DNA of 64,000 nt. It comes from Anaspis maculata (Eukaryota > Arthropoda > Insecta > Coleoptera > Scraptiidae). The stretch is from the NCBI GenBank assembly GCA_949128115.1, contig OX421961.1:103710363-103774362 (forward strand). Direction: 5' to 3'. Shown here piece after piece: positions 24,033-36,462 of this stretch. Numbering within the stretch: the stretch's first letter is position 1; each line of letters starts with the position of its first letter. The translations under genes were made by a program, and so were the position numbers. The notes below the pieces were generated by a model. It saw only the letters and a program-made list of their open reading frames with translations, was not told the origin of the DNA and did no database searches.

Positions 24033-24645
24033 TTAAACATATTTCCTTCCTTTCGGTCGGAAAAAACTATGTGTTTTTTGCTTGATAGTTTTTTCCTTGT
24101 TCAATTTCAATTTGTTTTCATCGAACCAGCTCTCAAAAGATACAAGAGCCGCACCTATCTTCAACTGCAAAGTAACAAGATCGGAGGCCATGGCCATGGA
24201 TGATGTATCATCTGCATATTGTACCATTTCTTGTTCCAGGCAGGCTGAGAGGTTATTCGTGTAAACCAAGAAGAGGAGAGGACCCAGGATCAATTCCTGT
24301 GGTACACCTTGCCTGGCTGTCTCAAAAATTAATAATAATAATAAAGCGACTTTATTCGGCGAAGTTTAGCTCAAAGCTATTCTAACACTTAACCGAGAAT
24401 TGATGTTATTGTTTCTCTTTTGTTCGGAACTATGTATATTTGACACCCTGTCTCCTGTTCTTCAGGTAACTGCGGATCAGTTTGAAGGACCCATTTTTGA
24501 TTCCGCAGACAAACAACTTTCCCATGAGTATCCTGTGGTCCACCATATCGAAGGCCTTGTTCAAATTCAGGTAGAGTCCTGCTACTTTAAACTGTTGTTG
24601 AGTGCGTCATATACCCCATAAAAATACTGGTATATGGCCTTAATG
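24033..24645 (-). pseudogene. Jockey-like LINE reverse transcriptase, broken
   Basis: This is read on the minus strand. The right part (24645-24440) encodes VAGLYLNLNKAFDMVDHRIL and GIKNG..LIRSYLKNR, the RT block with the first catalytic Asp. The left part (24325-24033) encodes ILGPLLFLVYTNNLS, QYADDTSSMA (the catalytic box) and ENKLKLNKEKT. Between them, about 115 bases include stops and an (AAT)n-containing stretch (24322-24345), so the gene is interrupted and shifted. N-terminal endonuclease and C-terminal parts are absent. The family call rests on both catalytic blocks and is firm; the clade is inferred. Confidence 0.88.
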
Positions 24646-25737
24646 TCCACTCATTTTGTGTTTAGATGAGTGACTGCCATAGGGAGGCGCTGGTAGGGTT
24701 CATTTGGTGAATGATGCCGACGCAAACCCCTTCTTGGCTAGACTCTGGTCAAGTCTTCCGAGTATGCAAACGGAGGAGACTTCTTTGGATTAAATGCTAT
24801 ATAGTTCTAGTTCCACTAGTCACTTTTTGGTCAGAGTCCACTTTAAACTGTATCAGGTCCCTTGTTCGATATGAATAGGTGGAGAAGTCAGCTAAAGACG
24901 TGTATGGTGGTAGAGCTGAAACCTGAATCATTTCTCATTTATAAAACTAATGTTAAACTTATGAAGGTGGTAGAAACGGGAAGAAAGCCCCTGACACTCA
25001 ATCCGACAACCAAACCTTCATTGGTGTTAACTGGTGCTGGTCCTTTGAGGATTTCGCATGCGAGTATCAGAGCCTTGCTGAATTTTGCTGAGTGCCCCCG
25101 TTAAACTTTGGCGTATACCCACTGGGGTTATTCTTCGCTGATGATGACTGTGACTGACCTTTTCTTTCTTTAAACCTGATTTAGACTCGGAGACGGAAGG
25201 TTAGGTACAACGCTTTCGTCAATCGTGATCTATCGTGCTCCTGAGGTGCTCCAGCTATCTACCTACTCCTACTACCTAGAACTAGAGGTTCTTTTGCTAC
25301 TTAGGCAACGTGCCATCACGAATCCCGTATTTTACTTGTATAATTCCAAATTCCACTCTATCCCGGCAGGTGGAAAATACTGCACAAGTGACTCACGTAA
25401 CTGAACTGATTGGCTGCTGCTAGACAACGTGACATCACAAAGGTTATAATTGCACCAGGCGCAGGCGTGATCTCACTTACGTCGTCTATCACCTGAGTAT
25501 TTATCGAGGTATTTATCATCACCTATACTATTTATCATTAAAATAAAAACGATTCGAGTATGTCATTATTTTACTTATTTGGGATCGTTAATTGCAAAAA
25601 AATGGATCAATTAGCTTGAGGAGACAATAATGGAGCGATGGGTGATAACAATAGGACTATGTGGAAAAAATGAGTCCCGAAATACTCAGAATAGGGGCCT
25701 TTAAATGAAAGAAGCTCAAAAGCAACCACTTAGTTAG
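24646..25737. other. Spacer without recognisable gene
   Basis: One 80-codon frame (24862-25104, plus) shows no domain. No inverted repeat or terminal motif was identified. Confidence 0.35.
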
Positions 25738-26083
25738 CCAGGCAACCAGTTATACAGCCCACGACTCCTTCTATTTTTTTCTGTAGAAGCAAAATACAAG
25801 TTCAATTACTCACAGAACACTAAAAAATACGTTCCAGGTCTCCATATCTTAGCAACACTTCTGAAAGAAGCGTTTTTTCTTTGCATAAAACTCGTAGTTT
25901 GCAATTATTTGCACATTTTCAGTTTTATATGCAAAGAAAAAACAATGCTTTGCGGAAGTGATGCTGAAATATGGAGAACTGGAACGTCTTTCTCAGAGTA
26001 TCCCGTGGAGCACCTACTGAGTTGATATCTTGCTTTTACAGAAAACGTGGGAAAACTGTGGGAATGTGAAACTGGTTGCCTGC
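25738..26083. mobile_element. 346-bp fold-back MITE
   Basis: CCAGGCAACCAGTT at the left is inverted as AACTGGTTGCCTG at the right. The arms pair for about 150 bases (CGTTCCAG.TCTCCATAT, TTTTTTCTTTGCATA). No coding capacity. Confidence 0.7.
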
Positions 26084-26830
26084 ACACTGCTGATTGGTCT
26101 CAATAATAATTATTTTCCTTTCGCCTAACTTCAGTAACTTGAGCACGAACTTTTTTTCCACCATCATTTTAACTGATGTTAATCTCATCCTATTTGTGAT
26201 TCCTCCATATACATAAAGCTTTTAAATTATCTTACAGGTAATACTGATGCGTCAACTGTGTAACTTACCACAAGCTACTTCTTCAGATCTCTGTCCGCGC
26301 GGCATCCAGAGTGAAATTTCGATTAATAGCCCGTGATTATCCATAATTCGACGATTACGTCTACGTATAAAGCGTATTAGCGGGACGTTTAAATACCCAC
26401 ACATCTCTACCTATCTGTCCAGGCGAAATTTCATGACGGCAATATTTTCCAAACTCAACAATAATTGATTGTCAGGCAGCGCCGCAGAGAGAGAAAAAGT
26501 AAATAATATCAAATTAAAGCAATTTACATACACAATGGGAATTTAATCGTGTGCATTATGGGGAAACTCTACCTGATGTGTGGTTTTAACGATTTTATAA
26601 ACCTTCATGTCTTTTAATTAGATACCTGTCATGTCCAATCCGAATTTACAATGTTTTAGCGCCGAACGAAAGGGTGGGTCCTTCGACAAGTAGCAATTGA
26701 ATTAGTTTTGAAGGCTGTCCTGTCCTCGTGGACCTGTAAAAATATGATCATCAAAGAATTGTAAGTAGGTACTGCCTACTTTTCTTCTCATCGGCCTATT
26801 TCTCAGCCATAGGAGTTTATTTCGCCCTTA
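26084..26830. other. Spacer without recognisable gene
   Basis: It is AT-rich with no frame above 60 codons and no obvious repeat ends. Confidence 0.35.
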
Positions 26831-27230
26831 TTAACCCAGATATGCCTAATGTACTATATGTAGTACAGCTCGAAAAGGTCTTGACCTGCACACTGGGTGG
26901 TGTGGTCAACATTTGGAGTGGTATGGGGCTGTTCAGTATGAACCAGGCAATACAATTGTCAACATCTAATAACTTTTTCAAATTTACTTTGTGTTTTATA
27001 CGAGGTCAAAGTTTGCTGTAAACAGAAAATTGAAGATCACACTACCCGCTTTGCGGGGTAAGTTTATTGCAAATTACCTAAAAGTATTACAAGTTATATG
27101 TAGTGCAAAACATAACAATAAATAGAGACGTTAGTGATGGGAATTCATAAATTTTCTCTATTTTGAAAATTAGTGGTCATTTTGGGGGGTGAAACAGGGG
27201 TGTACTAGATATACTACATTAGGATAATAT

Positions 27231-28276
27231 ATGTCTATAGCTATCATCCGATTTTATGGTTTTCCACTTCATGAAGCTCTTGCCATGTTGGAAGACGATT
27301 ATGAAAATGTTTTCAGAGTCGAAGAAATCACTACATTTCCACCTGTGAATGCGGTAGCCTGTCTAACAGATAAGATTCTGGGGGTGGAGGAGAACTTTCC
27401 ATAAATAAAAAAAACAAGCAGAAGTTATTCTCCAAGCTCCAGAAGAAAATATAACAGAGGAAACTGCAAAACAATGGTGATGACAGCGATATTTTATTCC
27501 TCACAGTTATGGCAATTCATAGGAAACCCAGATTATGTACATGATAGCTAATAGCTAGATAGCATGAATAGCTAGGGTTATCTGAACTGGTTTGAACCAT
27601 ATCAAGGAGCTACAACAAACATTAGTGAAACCTACGAAGATTTAGGAGTTAGTAGAAGGTAGAAGATTGGTCTTGGAGTATGCTCAAGTCCTGCACAAAA
27701 AAAAAGGCTAGATGTCAAGTTCCACTTCTTTCATAATTTTTTCACCTAAAAGAAAGTAAATTCACTTGTTTTCCCACTGCATTGACAAGACCAACCAAAA
27801 GGTTTGGCACTTACATCACCGCAGTGGAGGAGTGGCTCAGCTGAACTTTGGAAGAATTCGAGGAAGAATTGCTTGGTACACTACTTGTTCAAAATCTAAA
27901 AAAAATCCGGCTTACCAAAAAAAGACATAGTTCGCGAGGTGAAGTTCTACGTTACCGACTAGACGATCTTGTCATTCCCCAAGACAAACCAACCTGATGT
28001 GGTCATTGCCACCAAAGAACCACCACGAAATCAGTGGCGTAACTAGAAGTGTCCAATTGGGGGATGGGGGAGGTCACAACTGAAAAATATGCGAGAATGT
28101 GAGAAAAGCGAGCAAGAAAGCGCCACATTCCAAAAAATTTCCGGAAACTCAATGGCTTATAGGGGGGGGGGGGGTGACTCAAACCCCCCTTCCAGTTACG
28201 CCACTGTACGAAATGTTCAAAGTGCGATATTGGGGTGCATGTCAAGTGCTTTGTGTTGCTTAACAACGAACACTAA
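27231..28276 (+). pseudogene. piggyBac transposase, decayed
   Basis: The start at 27231 gives MSIAIIRFYGFPLHEAL followed by an acidic LEDDYENV part and FPPVNAV, like piggyBac N-termini, then a stop. Later fragments in other frames include FEPYQGATTNISETYEDLG and FHFFHNFFT (the family PY.G and DNFFTS blocks near 27580-27750). The C-terminal Cys/His-rich finger is KCSKCDIGVHVKCF at 28211-28252, ending in a stop at 28274. Several frameshifts and stops break the catalytic core, and a 177-bp MITE is inserted just before the finger. The encoded enzyme would excise and insert DNA at TTAA, but this copy is dead. Confidence 0.85.
28030..28206. mobile_element. 177-bp hAT MITE inside the piggyBac gene
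   Basis: The ends CAGTGGCGTAACTAGAAG and CCAGTTACGCCACTG are inverted. The 8-bp flanks are CACGAAAT (28022-28029) and TACGAAAT (28207-28214), one mismatch. It interrupts the transposase immediately upstream of the KCSKC finger. A G-run lies in its middle. Confidence 0.85.
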
Positions 28277-28504
28277 TATTTGCCTGATAGCTATGTATGT
28301 TCCTAATGTACTATAATGTAGTACGGCTGAAATTTCTGCTTTTGTGATGTAATTTTTTCAATTTTTCTTAGTAGATGTTTTTCTAAGCTCTAATAAAATG
28401 CATTACAAAGAAAACTATTCATCTTTATCTTCAGAATAACTTCTAGGCATATCTGGGTTAAATTTCGATTCATTGAAAAATTGCATTTTGACGAGAAAAC
28501 ACCA

Positions 28505-28590
28505 AGATTTTCTCACCGGGAATCGAACCCGGAGCTCCACTTTGCCGAGCAGGTGCGCATATCCCACTCGACTAGTGGGTAAGCAGGTAT
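28505..28590 (-). mobile_element. tRNA-like sequence, probably a SINE head
   Basis: The minus strand carries a B box and T-arm-like hairpin (CCGGGTTCGATTCCCGG, 28511-28527) and an A box-like TAGTCGAGTGGG about 50 bases upstream. The acceptor ends do not pair, so a functional tRNA gene is unlikely. A SINE or tRNA fossil is more likely. Confidence 0.4.
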
Positions 28591-28778
28591 GCTCACCTGA
28601 ATAAAATTGAATGAACCTCCTTAGAGCAGCTTAGATTTCAAAATCGAGTGAAAAACTATAGGAGAATTATGCCTCAACGAAAAGCGATAGTGATGTGGTG
28701 CAAATGTCAATCAAATAATGCGTACGTGTCCACCATATAAATTTTACCAATGATTTTAGTCACTTTGCCGCCATCATT

Positions 28779-29013
28779 GGTCCGCCATTTTGAATTCCTC
28801 TGGGACTTACCTTTGTTTCGTATGATCATTCTTATTCTCCAGCCAAATTCCAAAATTCTGCCGCCATATTGAAATCTCTTATTAGTGGTACGATAGTGGA
28901 ACGATTTTCATGAAACATGGAACTTACCTTGTCTATCGTACGATCATTATGATTTTCAAGCCAAGTTCCATGATTTTGACGCTATTTTGGCCGCCACATT
29001 GAAATTTCTGCCC
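28779..29013 (+). repeat. Two tandem units of about 119 bp
   Basis: The phrases GG(G)ACTTACCTT-GT, CGTA(T/C)GATCATT, CCA(A)-TTCCA-GATTTT and GCCGCCA.ATTGAAAT recur at a spacing of about 119 bases. Units are diverged. Confidence 0.55.
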
Positions 29014-32000
29014 AAATAACGATAGAACCCTGATTAACATCTTGCGTTCACTAATCCTTCTAAAAGGAAGTGCGCTACTGAGCCTCATGCTCATGAGGCA
29101 TATTCGCTTGTTTCTACTTTACCCTAACAATCATCCCGAAAATGGGAATTCTGGCTGCTAAAAATAGAAACGTTTGACAGGTGATATTTGAAAACTGACG
29201 TTCGCCTACCTATCAGTGACAATAAATTGTTCGGATTGTTCCTACTGGTTGAAAAACAGTTCAATAATACTCCATTAGAGCACTGTTTTTGATGTAATAA
29301 TGAATCCATTAGTAACGAAGAGTAGATAAAAATGCATTACCTATACAATGACTTCTACAGTAACTGCGCGTATCAGAGAAAAATCAAGCAGCTATGGCTT
29401 GAGAAAACAAAAGCTTCTAACATGAATGCATACAATTTCTCGCCTTCTTGACAGCAACATTTAGGAAATAATGATATACAAATTGCCAGGTATCACACAC
29501 AGCAATTTCAAATTACGATTCGCCGATTAATCCTAAATTCCTCTTTAGATGTAGGGAATGAGTATCATTATTATCAAATTAATATGAAAACTGATTGAGT
29601 TACACAACAAAGCTTATGCTACAATAATTAAGTTGGCAATTACTTGGGCTTAGGTGTATTTAAAATAAAGCAATAATGACATACCGCTTTATTTGAATAC
29701 AATGTTTCCGTTATTATTAGATTGAATAAATTATATAAATTACAAACGAAATTGAAGTCGCTAAACTACCCATAGAAAACTCCTGATGGCTTTGAATTAT
29801 TCAAAAGACACGCTTAATGCTATTTAGAAAAACGAAAATTCGATGGTTGCTCACTTCACTTGACTAAATTGGATTGAATTAATAACATACATTTATGCTC
29901 CGCTTCTCGATATAGAAATTCGAGACAGAGGTAGGTATATCACTAATTGGTAATAATTCACCAACATATTACGCGTATCCATTTAATATCATAAATACCA
30001 GAATCGTATGACAAATTGAGCAAAGAACTTGGATATTCCAATTTCGTTACTTCTACACATCGAATGGAAATGTTGGATTTATAACTACAACAGAAACTCC
30101 GTTTCTTTTATATAATACAAAATGCATACCTACCGACTATGAGAGTATTAAAACTTGGTGTTTTTTTACATCTTCAGTATTACGTAGACGTAAATCATAA
30201 GAAATGAAAGCAAAATATATATTTATATTGTGATGTTATTGCTGTTCGTTTGTCGCTCACCATGTTACAAAATAATGCAAACTACATGCACGTTTCACCT
30301 TGAAGGAAGCTTCACAGGTTAAGTGGATGCAGTGGTTATGCAACACATTAAACACTAGTTTTGAATTTATACCGCCAAGGATACCGTTTTCGTTGGTGTT
30401 TTCTCGTAATTTTAGATATTATTGAGGGTAACACCCTGATTCAAACTATTCGCTGTTTTATAACCGTAATTATGACTTTCTCACATTTAACTCCAGGATA
30501 TTACACTATCCTTCGTGTGACTTTGTATCTCGCAGGGCTTTGCATCTTATTGGAATTGAATTTCGGACCGTACGAACAACATATAAAAGTAGTAAACTTG
30601 AAACGTTGCATTTTGCATTTGGAAAAAAGATAAACAACCTCGCCGCACTCCATTTCTTTAGTATAAATAACTTCATCAAGGACCATATCTTCATCGCCTA
30701 CATAATGTTTACTGTTTTGGGGCATGTTATTTTCTGTTTCTGACTCAAATTAACTGCTATCTACCTACTCGAATTCAACTCGAATCCACATCTTTTTCAA
30801 AAATAGATTTGGAAATTGATCGGTGCTAATTAGAGGTGGGTAGGTAGGTACCTAAACATAAATGTGACATATAATAAGCACCCTAGAGATGCAATTTCCA
30901 CATGCGTTATACCTACATAGCTAGATATAGATAGTTTAAAATAATTATTATTTCAGGTGATAACTTAATGGAGTAATATTACTTATGATGTTCAAGTAGG
31001 GTAGGTTGTAGGTGTATTATGTTACAAATGGGTAATCGGAATGATTATATGTATACCTGAGGCCAAAGGTGAAATAGTAATCCGTATACATACTTTGATA
31101 ATAAATAAGCCACTTCTCTTTTGTGCCGATGAGATTTTTCCAGAGACTAATCAAGTAGTGTAGCGTGTAGCAGATGAGTGTGTCTACCAGTACCAGAGTG
31201 AAAACTTGAATAATATCATCCAGGTTCTAGGATATTCTTGAAATCACAAAATCCTCGAGACGTACACAGAGGGTCAAGGGTTATTTATTTACCACTTATA
31301 TTTATTATCCCGTAATTTCTTATGAGTTCCACTAGAACTTCAAAAGAATCCCTAAACGCCCCTCCTCATATAGCCTGCCAGAAATTTTGGTCGGTACTGA
31401 CAAGGCGAAACTGAATGGATAGCTTTCATTTCTGCAGAGACACAACTTCCCTTGTATTAGTCAAATAAAAAAAGTCATTGTGTCATGAAGGTGACAAATC
31501 AAGGATAATTGTTTTCAAATCTTGAGGGCTCATTTCATTATGAAAAACTGTAGCACCCTAGGGTTAGATGTATGGTGCATAACACGTTTTAGCAAACAAC
31601 GAGATTCAAATGTTAAAAAAAAATTACCTACATAGTCATGCTCAACATCCAATGTTCCTTTTTGCATCAAGATGTAGTCGAGGATGTATAGTACAGGTAG
31701 CTATAATTTATAACTAAATTCACTCCGAAAATTGCAGCGGAGTGATATAAATTGCAAAAACTGGAAGTTTATAAAGCCCTAAATAACACCAACGAGTCTA
31801 TAATTCGTGAAAATTAATGGTCGATCGCAAAACAACGTAACATTATACCCAGTGAAACAATAACAGTTCTTCAAATGGAAATTACAGGTATGAATCGCCA
31901 GAGATGAGGCATTCGTTCTTCAACCACATCGAAATGCATAAATTAATTTTACTTAAACCATGAACACTACCTGATGACAACCTGTTGCATCTTCTCTTTT

Positions 32001-32091
32001 CATAAACACATCCTAAAATGTCTCTAAGATGCCTCTCAGCTTTGTTAGAAAGTCTGTCAAATCAAGGTGAAGTTACGTATCTTGATAATGT
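29014..32091. other. Long AT-rich region without recognisable gene
   Basis: No domain was recognised in any frame. The longest are 90 codons at 30361-30633 (plus) and 74 codons at 30501-30725 (minus), which overlap and look like chance. It is poor in the inverted repeats common elsewhere in the window. Confidence 0.4.
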
Positions 32092-32576
32092 TGTTACGAA
32101 TGTGTGTTGAGTACCTGCCTCAATAATTGAGATATAAACGCTTTAACACACACTATTTATTAGTTGTTGCAGCGTACTACTAACTTACAAGTGACATAAA
32201 TTGTCGCACTTGGACATCACTCTCCACAACTCCATCTGCTGTTCGAAATGTCGTTCTGTATTCAACTTTGAACTGCGCAATGACCATGTCGCTCTTTATA
32301 CATTTAATCGCGTCTTGTATTCGAAAATACTCTAGACATCTTCCAAACAGGTCTTCAAAATAGTCTTAAAGGTGTACTAGTCTCTCTTATCGTTCCGGTA
32401 CCAGCAGCAGCAGAGCAGCAAACATCAGTTGTTTGCTACTCTGTTCGTGACGACGCTAAAAAAGTCTAATGGCTTCACGAATATTCCAGCAAGCTCTCGA
32501 TGCACGGCTCCTCCACCAATTGAGTGGGTGCGTGTGTCTTAACTGCGCGTCATGATCTGCTGAGAGTTTCGTAACA
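32092..32576 (-). mobile_element. 3' LTR of a Ty3/gypsy element
   Basis: On the minus strand it begins TGTTACGAAACTCTC and ends CACACATTCGTAACA. The terminal TGTTACGA / TCGTAACA inverted repeats are perfect over 8 bases and have the TG...CA form. Its position just after a polypurine tract and integrase remnant identifies it as the 3' LTR. No matching 5' LTR was found to the right. Confidence 0.82.
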
Positions 32577-32593
32577 CTGCTTATCCCCTCTTG
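32577..32593 (-). promoter_or_regulatory. Polypurine tract
   Basis: The minus strand reads AAGAGGGGATAAGCAG directly against the LTR start. This is the expected site of plus-strand DNA priming in LTR elements. Confidence 0.75.
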
Positions 32594-32599
32594 AGCCTG

Positions 32600-33960
32600 A
32601 TGGTCGCGAGCAAGTACTGCTAAATTTGCCTAGTACCGTGCGAGGCGGTCCAGGTGAACAGCTTTTATCTGGGTTATGAGGGCTCCTTGGATCTGTTGCT
32701 CGACGTCGTTGATCCTCTTGGCCACGGCCCATGGTTCCTCACACGATAGATAGAACTTCGGCAATCTTTCTTTCTTGCCTTGAAGTTATGCAACTACACA
32801 AAGTCACATGCTTGAAGTCACATGATCCTCCACGGTTGGTTTTCAAGTCGTATCGCATTTTCATCCGGTCAGTCGCAATATGGATCCGTCGTCATACTAC
32901 CTCGTCGACATCATGCCCATTCATTGCCTTAGGTAATCGATGTACGATGTACTCCAGAACAGTTTTTGGGTCATCTTTCTGTCTGCCAAACTGCAATTCA
33001 CAGAGAAGACGGGGTTCACGGCCAAATATCATACGTGCCGGAGATTCTCCTCTTTAATCGTGGATAACAGCCTGACAAGCCAGCAAAAATAGCTGTGGGT
33101 GAAGATCTCGTACTCTCGCTGATGATCGTCGACGACTTTTGATAGGGTACCTATTAGTTGTTCCAATCACCCTGTTGAACCAGTGCACCATTCCCTCAGA
33201 ACGTGGGTGAAAGGGTGTTGCTCTGGTGGTTTTCTTAATTCCGAGCAACGGACAGATAGATCCCTTCGGACCATTCGATTCAAAATTCTATCCTTGGTCC
33301 GACTGAAACTCGAATGGCAATACGAATGGACTGATCAGGCTATCGACTTCTATTCAACAAACATAGCTCAGATGCTCGGAAGACTAGTACTCATGCTCCA
33401 GTTGAAGCCTCCTGGTTAGGCAGGCTGTATGCTCCCGGCCACTTACTGAAGTAGTATATAACAACTAAGAGCATTTGTTGTCTTTATCTTCTGTCGTAGG
33501 AAATAGTTCGACTACGTGGATGACGATGAGTTTAGAGTGGCCCTACGTTGCACGTTTTCAGCTTCCTCTGGCTATCCATTCTTGGCGTGTTAGGTACCAT
33601 CTGCACGGATCTCGCACTAACAACATTGGGCATCCACGTCGCTCCAGCTGACCCATTAAAACCATCTGCACACCTTTGACAGAATCTTGTTCACTTCAAG
33701 ATTCTCCCGGTTGTGCTATCGTGCACCTCTCTCACCTCTCTCAGAACCTCTTTTACTTGTTCCGTGGGAAGCACTAGCTGCAAAACTTTCAATTCCCATC
33801 TGGGCTTCCCCATGCACTTTCTAACATGTTCTTCATTCTCAACGAGTTTAATCGGATCTGGCCTTGAGCTCTGGTCTTTCTCCTGCAAGGCTGCCTTGCT
33901 TCTACTGAGCTCTCTGTCGATTTTGGTCTGTTCTGTCCGCGCCAATAGCTTATAGCTCAC
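32600..33960 (-). pseudogene. 412-like Ty3/gypsy integrase remnant
   Basis: Minus strand, right to left. 33960-33691 is the spacer after RNase H (EEHVRKCMGKPRWELKVLQL) and the start of the integrase zinc region (VLREVREVHDSTTGR). 33690-33250 is a broken core in which AYSLPNQEASTGA and FQSDQG-like motifs can still be read across frameshifts. 33248-33054 is LGIKKTTRATPFHPRSEGMV with HWFNRVIGTTN around the catalytic Glu. 33053-32600 is the C-terminal part (ARMIFGREPRLLCELQ, ATDRMKMRYDLK, AVHLDRLARY). Multiple stops make it inactive. No RT or gag is found further right, so the copy is truncated. Confidence 0.85.
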
Positions 33961-36462
33961 CTTAGATATTTGAGTTTACTTCTGGTTGTTTGATTGGCCA
34001 AATCGTCGTGTGGAAACAGACTTTTGTCGATGTTAGATTGTTCTTTTGAATGGATTCCTACTGTACCAATTGAATATAAACTTGAACCACAATATATTCT
34101 TGCACAAAAGCCTATTTGAATTTTAATGACATATCAAGATATCAAACGGATCACAGAATAATATTCATCAGTTCATCACTACCTTCTGCCTCAGAAACAG
34201 CATCCATTAGACTCACTCATCAAACACCCGAACTACATTCTCGTGCAGGGTACCTTTTATCTTTCTCATCCATATGTTGAAGATACCACGTTGGCTACAC
34301 CTGCATTAACGTGATGTAAAAAGTGTAGAAGAGATGATAATGATGATGGAAATTTGGTTTTGTCAAATACCCGGACCAGGGATCACGCATCCAGACACTA
34401 TTGATATTGTTGAATGAATAAAAGTGAGAAACCCTTCATGCAAGCTTGCTTTTTGTTTTGGCCATGAGAATATCTTCAAGAGAGGAATAAGAGGGTTCTC
34501 AGATATGACATAAACATGTCCCTCATCAAGCAAAGTTCATTGAGCTGGTGTGTGGTACTTCGCTATAATATGTCTCCTTTCAATGGCAGTGAGGTCCTTC
34601 TTGGGTTCAATGGTCTGTTTTTTTTTTCTGGCCAGGTCGGGTCTTTTTTACGGTAAGGAGTTTTTGCCTTTGTTGGAGTTTATGAGTCACTTTTTCTTCC
34701 GTGAATTACTCTTTACAATTCAAACTCTCTAATGGCATGTTCACAGATTTCACCACCGCAGAATGTCTCAACGCTAATGAGAAACATAAATTATGTCCAA
34801 ATATGTAGGTCCGAGTGTAATAACTGGATGCGAAACGGTCATGAAATATTTGAGACATTCGGCGTAAAGGACCTTGGTTGGCTGCTGTACAAGAATCTTC
34901 AGAAGTGATAATGATATTGCCGGCGAAATGTGAACGGAGTGTTAGTATAGTGCGGTTACATACCTGTGAATTAGTTTGTTGTCTGTTGAACTTGAAGATC
35001 ACCTAGGACAGAAAGATGAATGAGAAGATCGATTTGACATGAAGCTTTGACGGGAGCTCCTTCAGGCGAAAGTGTAGGATTGTTGACAGCGATAAATGGC
35101 GAGTAGGTGTAGTATAATTTGACTTCCCGGCTGAAACGTGATTTCATTCCCAGAAGAATATGGGAGATCCGCTTTATAAAGACGTCGAGATCACCTATCA
35201 GAGAAGACGAACCGAAGGACAGAAGAATTCTGTCGTCGAATGACGACCTAGGGAACATCAACTAGTGTTAATTTCACGTGCCATCTAACAGAAACAACCC
35301 AATCAGCCAATCACTTAGGCATCGGTGAGGATCCTAGAAGACTCGGAATGTTCATTTAAGCAGATATCCCCCCGAAGATATGTTCTAGTCATCAACATCA
35401 TGTCTTTTTCTTTGTCAAAATTCGGTCCAGCTACCTCATTCAACAAAAATCCGCCGGTTTCCACAGCCTTCCCCCAGGTCTCGCACTTTCAGCTATACAA
35501 TTTGGTCACAGATGGTTAACACAGGGTAACAGATACCAGATTCCTAGCGTGGACGACACTACGGCAGTGCATGCATGAAGCACCATCTTGAAGCACATGG
35601 TTAACTCATCAGAGAATCTCGGAGGTGGAGGGTTCTAGCGTCCACAATAGCACTGCCAGGGGTGTGCTGGAGGAAGCAGTGGTCGTTTCGTGGGATTTCA
35701 AAGGATGTCACTCAGAGTGATGGTGCTCGCATTCACGAAAATTCCAGGTGAAGATATCAAAGTTCAAACTGAAAGACCATCAGCTGGTAGGCCGGAGCTG
35801 CACTCAGAGGCAGAGGGTGGTGCTGATGCAGGAGGACTCCGCCGGATTCAACACATTGATTGTATGGCTCACCGGACGTTGATAGCTTCGCAGGACACGT
35901 CGTCAGACAGCCATTCATATAGCTTCCGGTAACCCAAACCCAAAGTAAACCTACCTATGTTATGCGGATAACCCTCAGGACTTCATGTTTTCTTGCCGAA
36001 ATAATATTATGATTTTTTTATTCATGCATAGTACGATTATTTCCGTGGGTGATATGTGATCCTGGCGCCATCTGCGAATTAGTTTTGGCAAGTCGTCTTC
36101 TTCCTAGAGTTACCAGATGGAGTTCGTATGGAAGCTGGGCTTTGTATTAGGGTCGATAAAAAATATCCGTCACACTAGCATTCACCTGTGACACCCTTTT
36201 TTTAGCGATATCCTTGATATTTCGGTAGTGGACGCAGGAATCCGAACTGTCATTGTCTTTGGTGTGGTGACTAAAACGACCGGTGGTGACAATAGGCGAT
36301 TTACATTTAAAAAACGCCACCTGGTGTAGAGCTCGGTACTTGATCGCAGAGAAATTTTTTGAGAGGAACACATACTCCGACGTCTAGTAGCCTAGGTGGG
36401 CACTAGTGGATGCCTGCAATACTGTGAAACGGGGTTTGCATTTGTGTCTCTTATTTCATGTT
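33961..36462. other. Region without recognisable gene
   Basis: Short frames only (up to 98 codons, at 34706-35002 minus), with no family resemblance I can defend. It lies where the upstream part of the gypsy element would be expected, but no RT or RNase H motif was found. Confidence 0.35.

Larger units (their letters stand above)
26835..28457 (+). mobile_element. piggyBac element with TTAA target duplication
   Basis: The termini CCCAGATATGCC and GGCATATCTGGG are perfect 12-base inverted repeats directly flanked by TTAA on both sides (26831-26834 and 28458-28461). A second inverted pair, CTAATGTACTATATGTAGTAC (26847) and CTAATGTACTATAATGTAGTAC (28303), lies just inside. TTAA duplication with CCC-type ends is diagnostic of piggyBac. 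The interior holds a decayed transposase on the plus strand. Confidence 0.9.

Noticed and set aside
28505..28590. Functional tRNA gene
   Set aside because: A T-arm and an A box-like segment are present, but the acceptor ends do not pair and no clear anticodon arm can be drawn.
34971..35261. gypsy protease or RT upstream of the integrase remnant
   Set aside because: A minus-strand frame here has vague similarity at best; no D-[ST]-G or YxDD motif could be found.
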